DNA of 64,000 bases from Marinospirillum perlucidum (GCF_003336805.1 NZ_QFWJ01000004.1:1-64000); one strand, 5' to 3'. Shown: positions 35,018-44,871, counted from the first letter of the stretch. The notes: generated by a model from the sequence alone, not told the origin. Program-made: numbers and translations.

Positions 35018-35257
35018 TTACTCCAGGCATTCCTTGAAGTAGATACCGCGATAATCCCTCCAGCCTTCGCGTCCGTTGGTTTCCTTGTAGAGGTGAACCT
35101 GGCGGCAATAGTCTTCATAACGGTGGCCTTCACGCATGATGGCCGGATTGACATCATAGGTATTGAAAAACATAAAGGCACCCACAGCGACGGCCAAGAA
35201 AAATAGAAGGGCTGCGATCAGAGCGGCAGTGCTGTTTTTATCCTGCTGCGAAGGCAT
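35018..35257 (-). CDS. Small single-pass membrane protein, function unknown
   Basis: The 79-residue protein has one hydrophobic segment at about residues 11-31 (TAALIAALLFFLAVAVGAFMFF) and a polar C-terminal region with two cysteines (EDYCRQVHLY and FKECLE). I do not recognise a family. With about ten residues before the helix it probably sits in the inner membrane with its C-terminus in the periplasm, where the two Cys could form a disulfide. CAGGAGCAGACTTCC precedes the ATG, a good ribosome binding site. It is convergent with recJ, only 8 nt apart. Confidence 0.7.
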   Translation of the reverse strand: MPSQQDKNSTAALIAALLFFLAVAVGAFMFFNTYDVNPAIMREGHRYEDYCRQVHLYKETNGREGWRDYRGIYFKECLE

Positions 35258-35392
35258 GGAAGTCTGCTCCTGAAATTAACTGGATCTGGATCGGGAATCT
35301 TAACCCAAAGTCTTGGGCTTGTCCGTAGTTAGTCTATACCATGGATGTAGTTTTTGGTTCCAGGCTGTTTCCTGCATGAATGTTTCACGGCG

Positions 35393-36112
35393 CTAAAGTG
35401 CCGGATCGACCAGCCCATTGACGGAGGTGTTGATCCGGAACCAGCCGGCAATACTTGCTCGATTCTTATTGGTGGTTAGCACCTCATGGGGAATTTCTTC
35501 GGATAAAAAGCAGATTAGTGTCCCCATTCTCGGCGCAACATCGAGTAGGCGTTCGCCGGTTTGCGGGTGATAAATCCGCATCTGTCCGGCATCCTCGGGT
35601 TGCCAATCGGCGTTCAGGTAAAGCACTGTGGTTACCACCCGGTTGGAGCGGCCCCGAAAAGCATCCAGGTGTTTCTGGTAAAAAGCCCCAGGCGGGTAGA
35701 AAGCATAGTGGCATTCATACTCAAAGAGCCCCAGAAACAATTCACGGTTGAGATAGTCCTTGAGTTCACGCATCAGTACGAGAAATTCTTGCTGGATCAG
35801 GCTGCTGCCATCCAGCCAATGGGTAAAATCCCCACGAATCTTTTCAGTCAGTAGATGATCCTTGCCGCGCCCTATTCCGGCTGCTGTGAGAGCCTGGGCC
35901 TGGCGCAGGTGATGGATTTCCTGCAATAGACCCTCGCAGAGTTCCCTGGGCAGGTAGTTTTCAGCAACAAACCAGTGGCGGTCCACCAGGCTTTCCACCA
36001 GAGAGGCAAAATTAATCCGGTTTTTAACCGGATTGGCTTCTTCAACCAGATCCGGAGCAGGTGGATATTCGCAGGCCAGTTCTTCAGCCAGGTGGGTCAA
36101 GTGTTCGGTCAT
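35393..36112 (-). CDS. 2-oxoglutarate/Fe(II) oxygenase, prolyl hydroxylase-like
   Basis: The protein has the double-stranded beta-helix core of SM-20/P4H-type oxygenases. The iron ligands are His and Asp in FYQKHLDAFRG and a distal His in EEIPHEVL, and the 2-oxoglutarate-binding Arg is in NRASIAGWFR. Such enzymes hydroxylate protein or small-molecule targets; the target here is unknown. The start I use is ATG 36112 (239 residues). The longer frame begins with TTG 36139 and adds nine residues. Neither has a strong ribosome binding site. It is divergent from the gene-free stretch before glnE. Confidence 0.85.
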   Translation of the reverse strand: MTEHLTHLAEELACEYPPAPDLVEEANPVKNRINFASLVESLVDRHWFVAENYLPRELCEGLLQEIHHLRQAQALTAAGIGRGKDHLLTEKIRGDFTHWLDGSSLIQQEFLVLMRELKDYLNRELFLGLFEYECHYAFYPPGAFYQKHLDAFRGRSNRVVTTVLYLNADWQPEDAGQMRIYHPQTGERLLDVAPRMGTLICFLSEEIPHEVLTTNKNRASIAGWFRINTSVNGLVDPAL

Positions 36113-36139
36113 GGCAGGATCACATTCTAAAAAAAGCAA

Positions 36140-36507
36140 TTTTTATCTGTTTTCCGAGTCAAGTACAGCAAATACTGTCATCGACTCAAAAACACTCGCA
36201 AAAAGCATGGATGCCTAGCTTGGCAGTGTCCAATCTGCAATCTAGACGCAGGCATTCCGGGTGCATCCTGGCGACAAACGCATGCCTGGCTTGCTGGGAA
36301 CGGAAACAAAAATCTGCCAGGAGTGGTTGCCGGGTCCAGCCGAAGGAGCTTTCAGAGCCCGCCGGGTGCAAGTCTGGCAGAGGTTTTTATCGCCTTTCGG
36401 CGTGCCGGGCGGCTATCAAAGACCTGCTTATTGATTTGAATGCTTGAGCCCTTGGCTGAGGCTGTTTATGCTGGCAGAAAAACCCTTCTCCCTGCCAAAG
36501 AAATCTT
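36140..36507. other. Gene-free stretch with strong secondary structure
   Basis: The 368 nt between the oxygenase gene and glnE contain no convincing gene. The only notable content is nested complementarity at 36314-36380: CTGCCAG / CTGGCAG, TTGC / GCAA and CGGG / CCCG. Five T follow on the plus strand (36384-36388); on the minus strand TTTTT follows the same stem. A second hairpin CGCC-TTTC-GGCG lies at 36391-36402. It could be a bidirectional terminator or a small RNA. The part up to about 36300 shows nothing I can name. Confidence 0.45.
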
Positions 36508-39501
36508 ATGTCACAAGAACTTAAACCTGATCTTAGTCACTTGCCTGTCGCCCTTCAGGACGGTGTAAACCAGGCTTTCGGACGTGTTTTTTCAGCATTG
36601 GATAGCGCTGACTCCCTGGCCTCAACCCTGCAACGCCCGCCGGTTTCCGAGCGCTGGCGACAACTGACTCCCGAGCAGTGGCAGGGAGCTGCCCTGCTCC
36701 TGGCCAGCAGTGATTATGCTGGCGAAGAGCTGGCCAAGGAACCGGGTCTGTTACCCGACCTGCTTGACCAGGGTTGGCTGTCCGGCAGCCTGGATAAAAA
36801 GGCTTACCAGCAGTGGTGCCAGAGCTATCTGGTTGATGACCAGGGCCAAGCGGTGGCTGATGAAGCTGGTCTGCATCGTGGTCTGAGGCGTTTTCGCCGG
36901 GCTGTGATGCTGCGTCTTCTATGGCGGGATGTGCACCAGGCCGGTCACCCCCAGGCAGTCTGGCAGACGGCGGCAGAGGTTTCACAGCTTGCGGATGTGA
37001 CGGTGGAAGCCGCCCTGAGTTGGCTAGAGGAACACTATGCTCCGGCCTGGGGGAAACCCTTTGCCAGAGGCGTTACCCCGGAGCAGGCCGAGTCCGGAGA
37101 AGCCTCACCTCTGCGTTTGGTGGTTCTGGGGATGGGCAAATTGGGGGCAAAGGAACTTAACCTGTCTTCCGATATTGATCTGATTTTTGCTTTTGCTCAT
37201 TCCGGGGTCACCCAGGGCGGGCGGCGCAGTTTTGAGAATCAGGAATATTTTATCCGCCTGGGGCAAAAACTGATTACGGCCCTGGATCAGATGACCGTGG
37301 ATGGCTATGTCTTCCGGGTGGATATGCGTTTGCGGCCCTATGGTGATGCCGGTGCCCTGGCGTTGGGCTTTTCCGCCTTGCAGGAGTATTACCAGGATCA
37401 GGGGCGGGACTGGGAACGCTATGCCATGATCAAGGCGCGTGTGATTGCAGGGGACCAGGAAGCAGGTGAACGTCTGCTGGCTGACCTGCGCCCCTTCGTG
37501 TATCGCAAATACCTGGATTTCAGCGCCATCGAATCCCTGCGCGCGATGAAGGCCATGATCAACCGTGAAGTGAAGCGTCGCGGTCTGGACAACAACATCA
37601 AGCTGGGTCGAGGCGGTATCCGCGAGGTGGAATTTATCACCCAGGTTTTCCAGTTGATTCGCGGTGGCCGGGATACCGAATTACAGGAAAGATCCATTCG
37701 CCGGGTGCTGCCGGTCATTGCCGGGTTGGGGCTTATGCCTCAAGAAGCGGCTGACCAGCTGCTCAAGGATTATGCTTTTCTGCGCGATCTGGAGCATGCT
37801 CTTCAGGGACTGGCTGACCGCCAGACCCAGGTGCTGCCGGATGATGAGATCCACCAGGCCAGAATAGCCCTGCGTTGCGGTTTTTCATCCTGGGCTGAAT
37901 TGCTGGAGTCCTTGCAGGCCGTGCGCGACGAGGTTCGCCAGCATTTTGATGCCGTGATTGCCGATCCTGAAGAGGAAGACGAGGTGGCGACAGACGAGGA
38001 TTTGTCGACCCTCTGGACGGATGATCTGGATGCAGACCAGGGCGCGGCCCTGCTGACCGACAAGGGTTTCCAGCAGGCCGAATCCAGTTTTACCCTTCTG
38101 CAGAAACTTCGGGCCAGCCGTCAGGTGGCCAGCATGCAAAAGGTAGGCAAGGAGCGTCTGGATAATCTCATGCCTCTGCTGCTGGCCAGCGTCACTGAAG
38201 TCGATAATCCCGATGTTACCCTGGAGCGCAGCCTCTGGTTGATCGAAGCGGTCTTGCGACGTACCGCCTATCTGGTTCTGTTGAGTGAGAATCCGGGCGC
38301 GCTTCAGCAGCTGATCAAGATGTGTTCAGCCAGTCCCTGGCTGGCCGAACAGCTGGCGCGGATGCCGATTCTGCTTGATGAACTCCTGAGCCCGGATACC
38401 CTCTACTCGCCGGCCGACAAGCAGCGGTTGCAGGATGAGCTGCGTCAGCATCTCAGCCGCATTCCCGAAGAGGATATGGAGGCCCTGATGGAAGCCCTGC
38501 GCTATTTCCGTCATGCCAATGTGCTGCGGGTTGCGGCTTCCGATATTGTCGCCGACCGTCATCTGATGAAAGTCAGTGACTACTTGACCTTTATTGCCGA
38601 AGTCATCCTGGAAGCCGTGATGCACTATGCCTGGAATGACCTCACCCGCCGTTACGGGCGGCCACAGCTAACCAACGGTGAACCCGCCGATCCCGGTTTT
38701 ATTATTGTCGGCTACGGCAAATTGGGTGGGATCGAACTGGGTTATGGTTCCGACCTGGATCTGGTGTTTATCCATGATGGTCACTCCACAGCCGCCACCG
38801 ATGGTTGCAAGGAGTTGGACTCGGTGACCTTCTACAGCCGCCTGGGCCAGCGGATTATCCACTTCCTGGCAACGGTTACCCCTTCGGGCCAGTTGTACGA
38901 GGTGGACATGCGCCTGCGGCCTTCGGGTAACTCGGGTCTTTTGGTCAGCAATCTCAAGGGCTTTGCCGACTATCAGCAGGAAAACGCCTGGACGTGGGAG
39001 CATCAGGCCCTGGTGCGTGCCCGTGCCATCTGTGGTGATCCGGCGCTGGTCGAGCGTTTTAACCAACTGAGGGCAGAGATACTGACCCAGCAACGTGACC
39101 TGCCCCAGCTGCGTAAAGATGTCGTCAGCATGCGCGAGAAGATGCGCGAAAATCTGGGTAGTAAAAAGACCGGCGGGGACGAGGTCTTTCATATCAAACA
39201 GGATGCCGGTGGTATCGTCGATATCGAATTTATCGTCCAGTATTGCGTGCTCGCCTTTAGTCACCAGCACCCCGAGTTGCTGGAAGTGACGGATAACATG
39301 CGCCTGCTGGATGCACTGGCCTCGACAGGCGTTTTGCCCGAAGCTGAAGCCGGGAGCCTGCAACAGGCCTATCTGGCCTACCGCAAGGCTGCTCATCACG
39401 CCGCCCTGGAAAAAGCGGGAACCAGCCTGCCGGCAGCGCCCTGGCAGAGCTACCGGGATGAGGTCAGTCGTATCTGGAATAACTTCTTTGCCGAGGCCTG
39501 A
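36508..39501 (+). CDS. glnE: Bifunctional glutamine synthetase adenylyltransferase/deadenylase
   Basis: This 997-residue enzyme attaches AMP to, and removes it from, glutamine synthetase in response to PII and glutamine. It has the two nucleotidyltransferase-fold halves expected: the deadenylase half with GMGKLGAKELNLSSDIDLIF and DMRLRPYGDAG, and the adenylyltransferase half with GYGKLGGIELGYGSDLDLVF and DMRLRPSGNSG. The metal-binding DxD occurs in both, so both activities should be intact. Length is typical. The neighbour waaF-like gene starts 11 nt after the stop. Confidence 0.97.
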   Translation: MSQELKPDLSHLPVALQDGVNQAFGRVFSALDSADSLASTLQRPPVSERWRQLTPEQWQGAALLLASSDYAGEELAKEPGLLPDLLDQGWLSGSLDKKAYQQWCQSYLVDDQGQAVADEAGLHRGLRRFRRAVMLRLLWRDVHQAGHPQAVWQTAAEVSQLADVTVEAALSWLEEHYAPAWGKPFARGVTPEQAESGEASPLRLVVLGMGKLGAKELNLSSDIDLIFAFAHSGVTQGGRRSFENQEYFIRLGQKLITALDQMTVDGYVFRVDMRLRPYGDAGALALGFSALQEYYQDQGRDWERYAMIKARVIAGDQEAGERLLADLRPFVYRKYLDFSAIESLRAMKAMINREVKRRGLDNNIKLGRGGIREVEFITQVFQLIRGGRDTELQERSIRRVLPVIAGLGLMPQEAADQLLKDYAFLRDLEHALQGLADRQTQVLPDDEIHQARIALRCGFSSWAELLESLQAVRDEVRQHFDAVIADPEEEDEVATDEDLSTLWTDDLDADQGAALLTDKGFQQAESSFTLLQKLRASRQVASMQKVGKERLDNLMPLLLASVTEVDNPDVTLERSLWLIEAVLRRTAYLVLLSENPGALQQLIKMCSASPWLAEQLARMPILLDELLSPDTLYSPADKQRLQDELRQHLSRIPEEDMEALMEALRYFRHANVLRVAASDIVADRHLMKVSDYLTFIAEVILEAVMHYAWNDLTRRYGRPQLTNGEPADPGFIIVGYGKLGGIELGYGSDLDLVFIHDGHSTAATDGCKELDSVTFYSRLGQRIIHFLATVTPSGQLYEVDMRLRPSGNSGLLVSNLKGFADYQQENAWTWEHQALVRARAICGDPALVERFNQLRAEILTQQRDLPQLRKDVVSMREKMRENLGSKKTGGDEVFHIKQDAGGIVDIEFIVQYCVLAFSHQHPELLEVTDNMRLLDALASTGVLPEAEAGSLQQAYLAYRKAAHHAALEKAGTSLPAAPWQSYRDEVSRIWNNFFAEA

Positions 39502-39512
39502 GGAGGGCATTG

Positions 39513-40493
39513 ATGTCGGGATTTTTCAGAAAGGCAGCTGGTCGCAATCTGGTCGTGATGCCGGGTTCGCCGGAAAAGCTCCTGCTCGCCCAGCCAACCC
39601 TGGCGGATTTGCAACAGCGTTTTCCCCGCAAGCCTCTGGATATTATGGTGCCCACGCGCCTGAGCGGCTTGGCTGAGCGCTTCCCTCAGGTCGACCAGAT
39701 CTATAACCTGCCCGACCCCCAGATGAGCTGGAAAACCTTCTGGCGTGCAGGGCTGGAGATGCAGGGCAAGGATCACGGCCATGCCTGGGTTCTGCCCGAC
39801 CGCTTTAAACCGGCACTGATTCCCATGCTGGCCAATATCGGTGAGCGCACCGGCTATCGGGGTCGCTATCGCTACTCCTTGCTGATTGATATCCGCCTGC
39901 CCAACCCGCGTCGCCACCCTCATCCGGTTGACCGCTATAGGGCCCTAGCCTGGGATATTGTCGATGAACTGGCACCCCCGCAACCCTTGAAATTGACCAG
40001 TCGACCCGAACAGCAACAGGCGGTGGCGACCGAGTTCGGGATACCTGATGACAAGCCGCTGTTGATGGTTTGTCCGGGCTCCCTGAGAGTTTCTGCCGCT
40101 GCACGCAGGGCCCAGCCCAGCGCTGATCAGTGGTCTGAACTGTTGGAGAAACTGGCCGGGCAGGGCTGGCAAATCTGCCTGCTGGCTTCGCGTTACGAAT
40201 TGCTGGAAGTCGAACAGCTTTTATCCAGTCTTCCCCCGGTTCTGGCCGATCAGGTCATCAACCTGGCCGGCAAGGTCACCTGGGAGGAAGCCGTGGATCT
40301 GGTCAGTCAGGCGCGCGCTGCCCTGGCGCTGGATAATGCCCAGGCGCTTCTGGCGTTAGGATGCGGGCTGCCGGTTTATCTGCCGTTGAATAACCAAGAA
40401 GTCCAGGAATTTCAGCAGTGGCAAGCGCCTTACCTGGGGGCCAAGCCAACACCCTTGAGCGAGTTGGAACAGCTGCTGGGTGCCAATTTATAA
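39513..40493 (+). CDS. Divergent GT9 glycosyltransferase, heptosyltransferase-like
   Basis: The 326-residue protein follows glnE, where several relatives of this organism carry waaF, and its plan matches lipopolysaccharide heptosyltransferases (GT9, two Rossmann halves): RNLVVMPGSPEKLLLAQPTLADLQQRFP, MVPTRLSGLAERFPQVDQIYNLP, and INLAGKVTWEEAVDLVSQARAALALDNAQALLALGCGLPVYLPL. The family would usually have a DSGLMHVAAALG-type segment; here the His is gone (LDNAQALLALGCGLP), and the phosphate-binding segment after CPGS is unusual. It may be a highly diverged WaaF or an inactive relative. AGGAGGG lies 5 nt before ATG 39513. Confidence 0.75.
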   Translation: MSGFFRKAAGRNLVVMPGSPEKLLLAQPTLADLQQRFPRKPLDIMVPTRLSGLAERFPQVDQIYNLPDPQMSWKTFWRAGLEMQGKDHGHAWVLPDRFKPALIPMLANIGERTGYRGRYRYSLLIDIRLPNPRRHPHPVDRYRALAWDIVDELAPPQPLKLTSRPEQQQAVATEFGIPDDKPLLMVCPGSLRVSAAARRAQPSADQWSELLEKLAGQGWQICLLASRYELLEVEQLLSSLPPVLADQVINLAGKVTWEEAVDLVSQARAALALDNAQALLALGCGLPVYLPLNNQEVQEFQQWQAPYLGAKPTPLSELEQLLGANL

Positions 40494-40551
40494 AATTCAG
40501 CCAGACTTGCTGCTCCGCAGCTTAGCCCTTGGTATTAGCAGGAAAGCGTAC

Positions 40552-40642
40552 AAAAAGAGACTCTTTTTCGGTAGAATGCCTGTTGTAATTTTACTAGCTA
40601 AAGCTTACTCCTCTTGAAAAAGGCGGCCAAAAGCTGCCTTTT
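40552..40642 (+). other. Hairpins upstream of icd
   Basis: AAAAAGAG-A-CTCTTTTT (40552-40568) is a perfect palindrome and AAAAGGCGGC / GCTGCCTTTT (40618-40642) is a near-perfect stem ending in TTTT, terminator-like, within the 191 nt between the transferase gene and icd. They could end the glnE unit or act as an attenuator in the icd leader, depending on where the icd promoter starts. Confidence 0.5.
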
Positions 40643-40684
40643 GCATGAGTTGTCAGTCATACAACGATGGAATCGGGGAAGAAA

Positions 40685-42913
40685 ATGACAACATCCAGCA
40701 ATAAGATAGTTTATACCCTTACAGACGAAGCACCTGCCCTGGCAACCTTTTCCCTGTTGCCGGTTGTCAGTTCCTTTACCAAGGTTGCCGGTATTGATGT
40801 AGAAACCAGCGATATTTCCTTGGCTGCACGTGTTCTTTCTGCTTTTCCGGAGCGCCTCAAAGAAGAGCAGCGCATGCCGGACACTCTGGCTGAACTGGGC
40901 GACTTGACCAAAAAGCCTGAAGCCAACATCATCAAGCTGCCTAACATCAGTGCTTCCATTCCTCAGCTGCGCGCCTGTATCAAAGAGCTGCAGGAACAGG
41001 GCTATGACGTGCCCGAATATCCTTTCGAGCCTGAAAACGACGAAGAAAAAGACATCCAGGCACGCTATGCCAAGGTGCTGGGTAGTGCGGTTAACCCCGT
41101 CCTGCGTCAGGGTAACTCTGACCGTCGTGCGCCCCCCGCTGTTAAAGCCTTTGCCCGTAAATACCCTCACTCCATGGGCAAGTGGAGCAAGGCTTCCCGC
41201 TCTCACGCCGACTGGATGCGTGGTGGCGACTTCTTCTCCAGCGAACAGTCCGTAACCCTGGAAAAGGCCGACAAGGTTCGCATCGAATTTGTTGACCAGA
41301 GCGGCAAGGCTGAAGTGAAAAAAGAACTGAGCCTGGAAGAAGGTGAAGTTCTGGATTCCATGTTCATGAGCGCCAAGGCGCTGGACGACTTCTTCATGCG
41401 CACCATTGAAGAATGTGCAGAAGACGGTGTGATGTGGTCCCTGCACGTTAAGGCGACCATGATGAAGGTTTCTCACCCCATCGTTTTCGGTCACGCTGTA
41501 CGCGCCTTCTATAAAGAAGTATTTGACCAGTACGGCAGCCTCTTTGAAGAGCTGGGCGCCAACCCCAACAATGGTATGGCCAGCGTTCTGGACAGCATCA
41601 AGTCTCTGCCTGCTTCCAAGCAGGACGAAATCGAGGAAGCCATCCACGCTTGCTACGAGCACCGTCCTGAAATGGCCATGGTTGATTCCGTCAAGGGCAT
41701 CACTAACCTGCACGTACCCAGCGACGTAATCGTTGATGCCTCCATGCCTTCCATGATCCGTAATTCCGGTCGCATGTGGGGCCGTGATGGCAAGATGAAG
41801 GACGTTAAGGCAGTTATGCCCGAGTCCACCTATGCCCGTATCTACCAGGAGATGATCAACTTCTGTAAGACTCACGGCGCTTTCGATCCCACCACCTGCG
41901 GTACCGTGCCCAACGTTGGTCTGATGGCCATGAAAGCCGAAGAATACGGCTCTCACGACAAGACGTTTGAAATGAGCGAAGCCGGCACCATGCGTGTGGT
42001 TGCCTCTGGTGGCAGCGTTCTTATGCAGCACCAGGTTGAGAAGGGCGATATCTGGCGTGCTTGCCAGACCAAAGACGCGGCTATCCGTGACTGGGTCAAG
42101 CTGGCTGTTAACCGTGCGCGTCAGTCCGATACCACTGCCATCTTCTGGCTGGACAACGAGCGTGCTCACGACCGTGAACTGCGCAAGAAAGTGGAAAAAT
42201 ACCTGCCTGAACATGATACCGCGGGTCTGGATCTGCGCATCATGGGCTATGTCCGCGCTATCCGTACTTCCATGGAGCGCATGGTTCGTGGCAAGGACAC
42301 CATCTCGGTTACCGGTAACGTTCTGCGTGACTACCTGACTGACCTCTTCCCCATCATGGAACTGGGTACTTCAGCCAAGATGCTGTCTATTGTTCCTATG
42401 CTGGCCGGTGGCGGCATGTACGAAACCGGTGCGGGCGGTTCTGCACCCAAGCACGTACAACAGGTTCTGCAGGAAAACCACCTGCGCTGGGATTCACTGG
42501 GTGAGTTCTTGGCTCTGGCCGTTTCCCTGGAAGAGCTGGGCCAGAAAAACAGCAACAAGCGTGCTGAGGTTCTGGGCCAGGCTCTGGACAAGGCCACAGG
42601 CCGTCTGCTGGAAGAAAACAAGTCGCCTTCACGTAAAGTGGGTGAGCTGGACAACCGTGGTAGTCACTTCTACCTGGCCAAGTTCTGGGCTGACGAGCTG
42701 GCTGCTCAGTCTGAAGATAAAGAACTGGCCGAGAAGATGGGCCCTCTGGCCAAGCAGATGAGCGAGAAGGAAGACCAGATCCTGAAAGAACTGAGCGATG
42801 CTCAGGGTTCGCCTGCCGACCTGGGTGGTTACTACCACCTGGATAAAGCCAAGGCTGATCAGGTAATGCGTCCCAGCAGCACCTTCAATCAGATTCTGGA
42901 TACCCTGAAGTAA
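40685..42913 (+). CDS. icd: Monomeric NADP-dependent isocitrate dehydrogenase
   Basis: This 742-residue enzyme converts isocitrate to 2-oxoglutarate in the citric acid cycle. It is the monomeric type (about 740 residues), not the dimeric 416-residue E. coli type. The start [26 protein letters not shown] and segments [44 protein letters not shown]-like and the end [24 protein letters not shown] are characteristic. I chose ATG 40685 with GGGGAAG upstream; ATG 40667 is out of the family pattern. Unlike the dimeric type, it is not expected to be controlled by AceK. A strong terminator follows. Confidence 0.97.
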   Translation: MTTSSNKIVYTLTDEAPALATFSLLPVVSSFTKVAGIDVETSDISLAARVLSAFPERLKEEQRMPDTLAELGDLTKKPEANIIKLPNISASIPQLRACIKELQEQGYDVPEYPFEPENDEEKDIQARYAKVLGSAVNPVLRQGNSDRRAPPAVKAFARKYPHSMGKWSKASRSHADWMRGGDFFSSEQSVTLEKADKVRIEFVDQSGKAEVKKELSLEEGEVLDSMFMSAKALDDFFMRTIEECAEDGVMWSLHVKATMMKVSHPIVFGHAVRAFYKEVFDQYGSLFEELGANPNNGMASVLDSIKSLPASKQDEIEEAIHACYEHRPEMAMVDSVKGITNLHVPSDVIVDASMPSMIRNSGRMWGRDGKMKDVKAVMPESTYARIYQEMINFCKTHGAFDPTTCGTVPNVGLMAMKAEEYGSHDKTFEMSEAGTMRVVASGGSVLMQHQVEKGDIWRACQTKDAAIRDWVKLAVNRARQSDTTAIFWLDNERAHDRELRKKVEKYLPEHDTAGLDLRIMGYVRAIRTSMERMVRGKDTISVTGNVLRDYLTDLFPIMELGTSAKMLSIVPMLAGGGMYETGAGGSAPKHVQQVLQENHLRWDSLGEFLALAVSLEELGQKNSNKRAEVLGQALDKATGRLLEENKSPSRKVGELDNRGSHFYLAKFWADELAAQSEDKELAEKMGPLAKQMSEKEDQILKELSDAQGSPADLGGYYHLDKAKADQVMRPSSTFNQILDTLK

Positions 42914-42937
42914 TTTCAGTTTAATCTGGAAACTGTA

Positions 42938-42970
42938 AACCCGAAGCCCTCAGGGCTTCGGGTTTTTTTA
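42938..42970 (+). terminator. Terminator after icd
   Basis: AACCCGAAGCCCT pairs with AGGGCTTCGGGTT with almost no loop beyond one base and is followed by seven T, a strong rho-independent terminator. Confidence 0.95.
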
Positions 42971-43079
42971 TGGCTGTTGGGTCGGGGTACTGCCTGTCTT
43001 GTCATGAAAAGTGGTAAGCTTTTTGGTTGAATGCTGCCTGGATAGATCAGATGCAGCCCCGTCATTTGGAGGAGTAATA

Positions 43080-43979
43080 ATGCAGCAGCTAGTCACCCAG
43101 GTCCTTTTGCCCCTGATTCTGGCCCTGGTCATGCTGGGCATCGGTATGGGTCTGCAGCCTGCAGACTTTAAACGAGTGATGGAAAGACCCAGGGTAGCCT
43201 TTCTGGGATTGGCGCTGCAGTTGTTCTTTCTGCCTTGCCTGGCCTTGTTACTGGTTAGCATCTTGCCCTTATCGCCTCTGGCTGCAGCCGGGCTGTTTCT
43301 GGTTTCTCTTTGCCCGGGTGGTGCCACCTCCAATCTGTTTTCCCTGATTGCCCGTGGAGATGCGGCCTTGAGCGTAACGCTGACCGGTGTGACCAGTCTG
43401 CTGACGCCTGTGACCCTGCCGCTCTTGTTTGTTGCCTATTTGCAGCTCCATCCCCTGGAAGCCGATTATTTTTCCATGCCCTTGTTGCCAGCCATCAAGC
43501 AGCTGGCGCTGGTAACCCTGGTTCCGGTCACCCTGGGTATGCTGATCCGTGGTTTCTTGCCGGACTGGGCCGAGAAGGTTCAGCCCTTGTTACGCCGCCT
43601 GTCGACCCTGGCCATGCTGTTAATCGTTATTGCTCTTCTGGCCACTCATTTGCATCTGATGCAGCGTTTTTTCAGCCTCGAGGGTCTGGCCATACTACTG
43701 CTGAGTAGTTGTTCTCTGCTGATCGCCTACTTTTTGGCGGCCCGTGCCGGGTTGCAGGAAGCCGAGCAGAGAACCCTGGGCTTGGAAGTCGGTGTGCAAA
43801 ATGCAGGCACCGCCATTCTGGTGGCCTTGACGCTACTGCAGCAGCCAGCCTTGGCCGTGGTGCCTCTCATGTACGGTATTTTGATGAATATTCCGGCCTT
43901 TAGTTTTGTCTTCTGGGTCCTTCGCAAGGATGGTCTTGCGGCAGGGCGTCCCGGTGGGGAAGTGAACGAGGGTGTCTAA
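43080..43979 (+). CDS. BASS-family (bile acid:sodium symporter-like) transporter
   Basis: The 299-residue inner-membrane protein has about nine helices and the family blocks LILALVMLGIGMGLQPADFKRVMERP, LSPLAAAGLFLVSLCPGGATSNLFSLIARGDAALSVTLTG and the second-half LGLEVGVQNAGTAILVALTLL. Bacterial members take up bile-acid-like or other organic anions with sodium; pantoate and pyruvate transporters are also related. Substrate unknown. GGAGG lies 8 nt before ATG 43080. An upstream in-frame TTG at 43011 is rejected. Its last 8 nt overlap the menA-like gene. Confidence 0.9.
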   Translation: MQQLVTQVLLPLILALVMLGIGMGLQPADFKRVMERPRVAFLGLALQLFFLPCLALLLVSILPLSPLAAAGLFLVSLCPGGATSNLFSLIARGDAALSVTLTGVTSLLTPVTLPLLFVAYLQLHPLEADYFSMPLLPAIKQLALVTLVPVTLGMLIRGFLPDWAEKVQPLLRRLSTLAMLLIVIALLATHLHLMQRFFSLEGLAILLLSSCSLLIAYFLAARAGLQEAEQRTLGLEVGVQNAGTAILVALTLLQQPALAVVPLMYGILMNIPAFSFVFWVLRKDGLAAGRPGGEVNEGV

Positions 43980-44871
43980 TTTGGCTGGCTCTGTACCCTC
44001 TGGCGCGGCCTCCTGGTTTTTACTGCTGCGTCCTAAAACACTGCCGGCTTCAATTGCTCCAATTCTTCTGGGTTCTGCATTGGCGGCCTCGGAAGGTTAT
44101 TTTGATGCTCTGGCTTTTGTTCTGGCGCTTATCTGCGCACTCTCCTTGCAGATCGCGGTAAATTTTGCCAATGATCTCTTTGATGCTCAGCGAGGCGTGG
44201 ATGGTGAGCAGCGACTGGGGCCTTTACGCGGCTTGCACCTGGGGCAGGTCACTCCGGCAGAATTGAAGCTAGGGCTGCTTGCCGTCCTGGCAGTGGCGGT
44301 TGTGAGTGGTTTTGTTCTGGCCGCCCTGGCCAGTTGGTGGTTGCTGCTTCTGGGCTTGGCTTCTATCCTGGCGGCCCTGGCGTACAGTGGTGGGCCTTAT
44401 CCGCTGGCATCCCATGCCCTGGGTGAAGTGACCGTGCTGGTCTTTTTTGGCTGGCTGGCAGTGATGGGCAGTTATTTTATCCACACCCAGAGCCTAACCC
44501 TGAATTCCTTCGTTTATGCCAATCTGACCGGTTTGCTGAGTGCGGCCATCATGCTGGTCAACAATCTGCGTGACCGTGAGACGGATGCCGCAGCAGGCAA
44601 GAATACCCTGGCTGTCTATCTGGGTGATCGCGGTAGCCGCCACCTCTACCGGCTGTTGCTGCTGGGTTTGCCTCTCTTGCATGGTGTCTTGCATCCACAC
44701 TGGCAGCTGCTCAGTTGGTTGCCCCTGCTGCTGACGGCCCCTCTACTGGTTTTTCTCTGGATTGCGATAGGACGCTTCGAGGGGCGGGCTTTAAACCGCC
44801 TTTTGGCACTCACCGCACAGTTGCTGTTGCTCTATTCTTTATCCCAGTCTCTGGTGCTCCTGGCCGCTTAG
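43972..44871 (+). CDS. menA: UbiA-type prenyltransferase, MenA-like
   Basis: The 299-residue protein has about nine membrane helices and the two aspartate-rich motifs of UbiA enzymes: NFANDLFDAQRG near residue 64 and NNLRDRETD near residue 200. The surrounding PLRGLHLGQV, the early RPKTLPASIAPILLGSALA and the tail are most like 1,4-dihydroxy-2-naphthoate octaprenyltransferase (menaquinone synthesis). No other men gene is in the window, so the assignment rests on sequence pattern. It starts with GTG overlapping the transporter gene by 8 nt. Confidence 0.85.
   Translation: MSNLAGSVPSGAASWFLLLRPKTLPASIAPILLGSALAASEGYFDALAFVLALICALSLQIAVNFANDLFDAQRGVDGEQRLGPLRGLHLGQVTPAELKLGLLAVLAVAVVSGFVLAALASWWLLLLGLASILAALAYSGGPYPLASHALGEVTVLVFFGWLAVMGSYFIHTQSLTLNSFVYANLTGLLSAAIMLVNNLRDRETDAAAGKNTLAVYLGDRGSRHLYRLLLLGLPLLHGVLHPHWQLLSWLPLLLTAPLLVFLWIAIGRFEGRALNRLLALTAQLLLLYSLSQSLVLLAA

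Noticed and set aside
36240-36400. Glycine or cobalamin riboswitch
   Set aside because: A GCCGAAGGAGC string and GGGAAC-like pieces are present, but the ordered conserved cores of either riboswitch are not.
40598-42214. Long minus-strand open frame (538 codons) opposite icd
   Set aside because: It is antisense to a highly conserved gene with strong codon bias; the translated product is rich in His/Gly/Phe without known domains, and it has no suitable start region.
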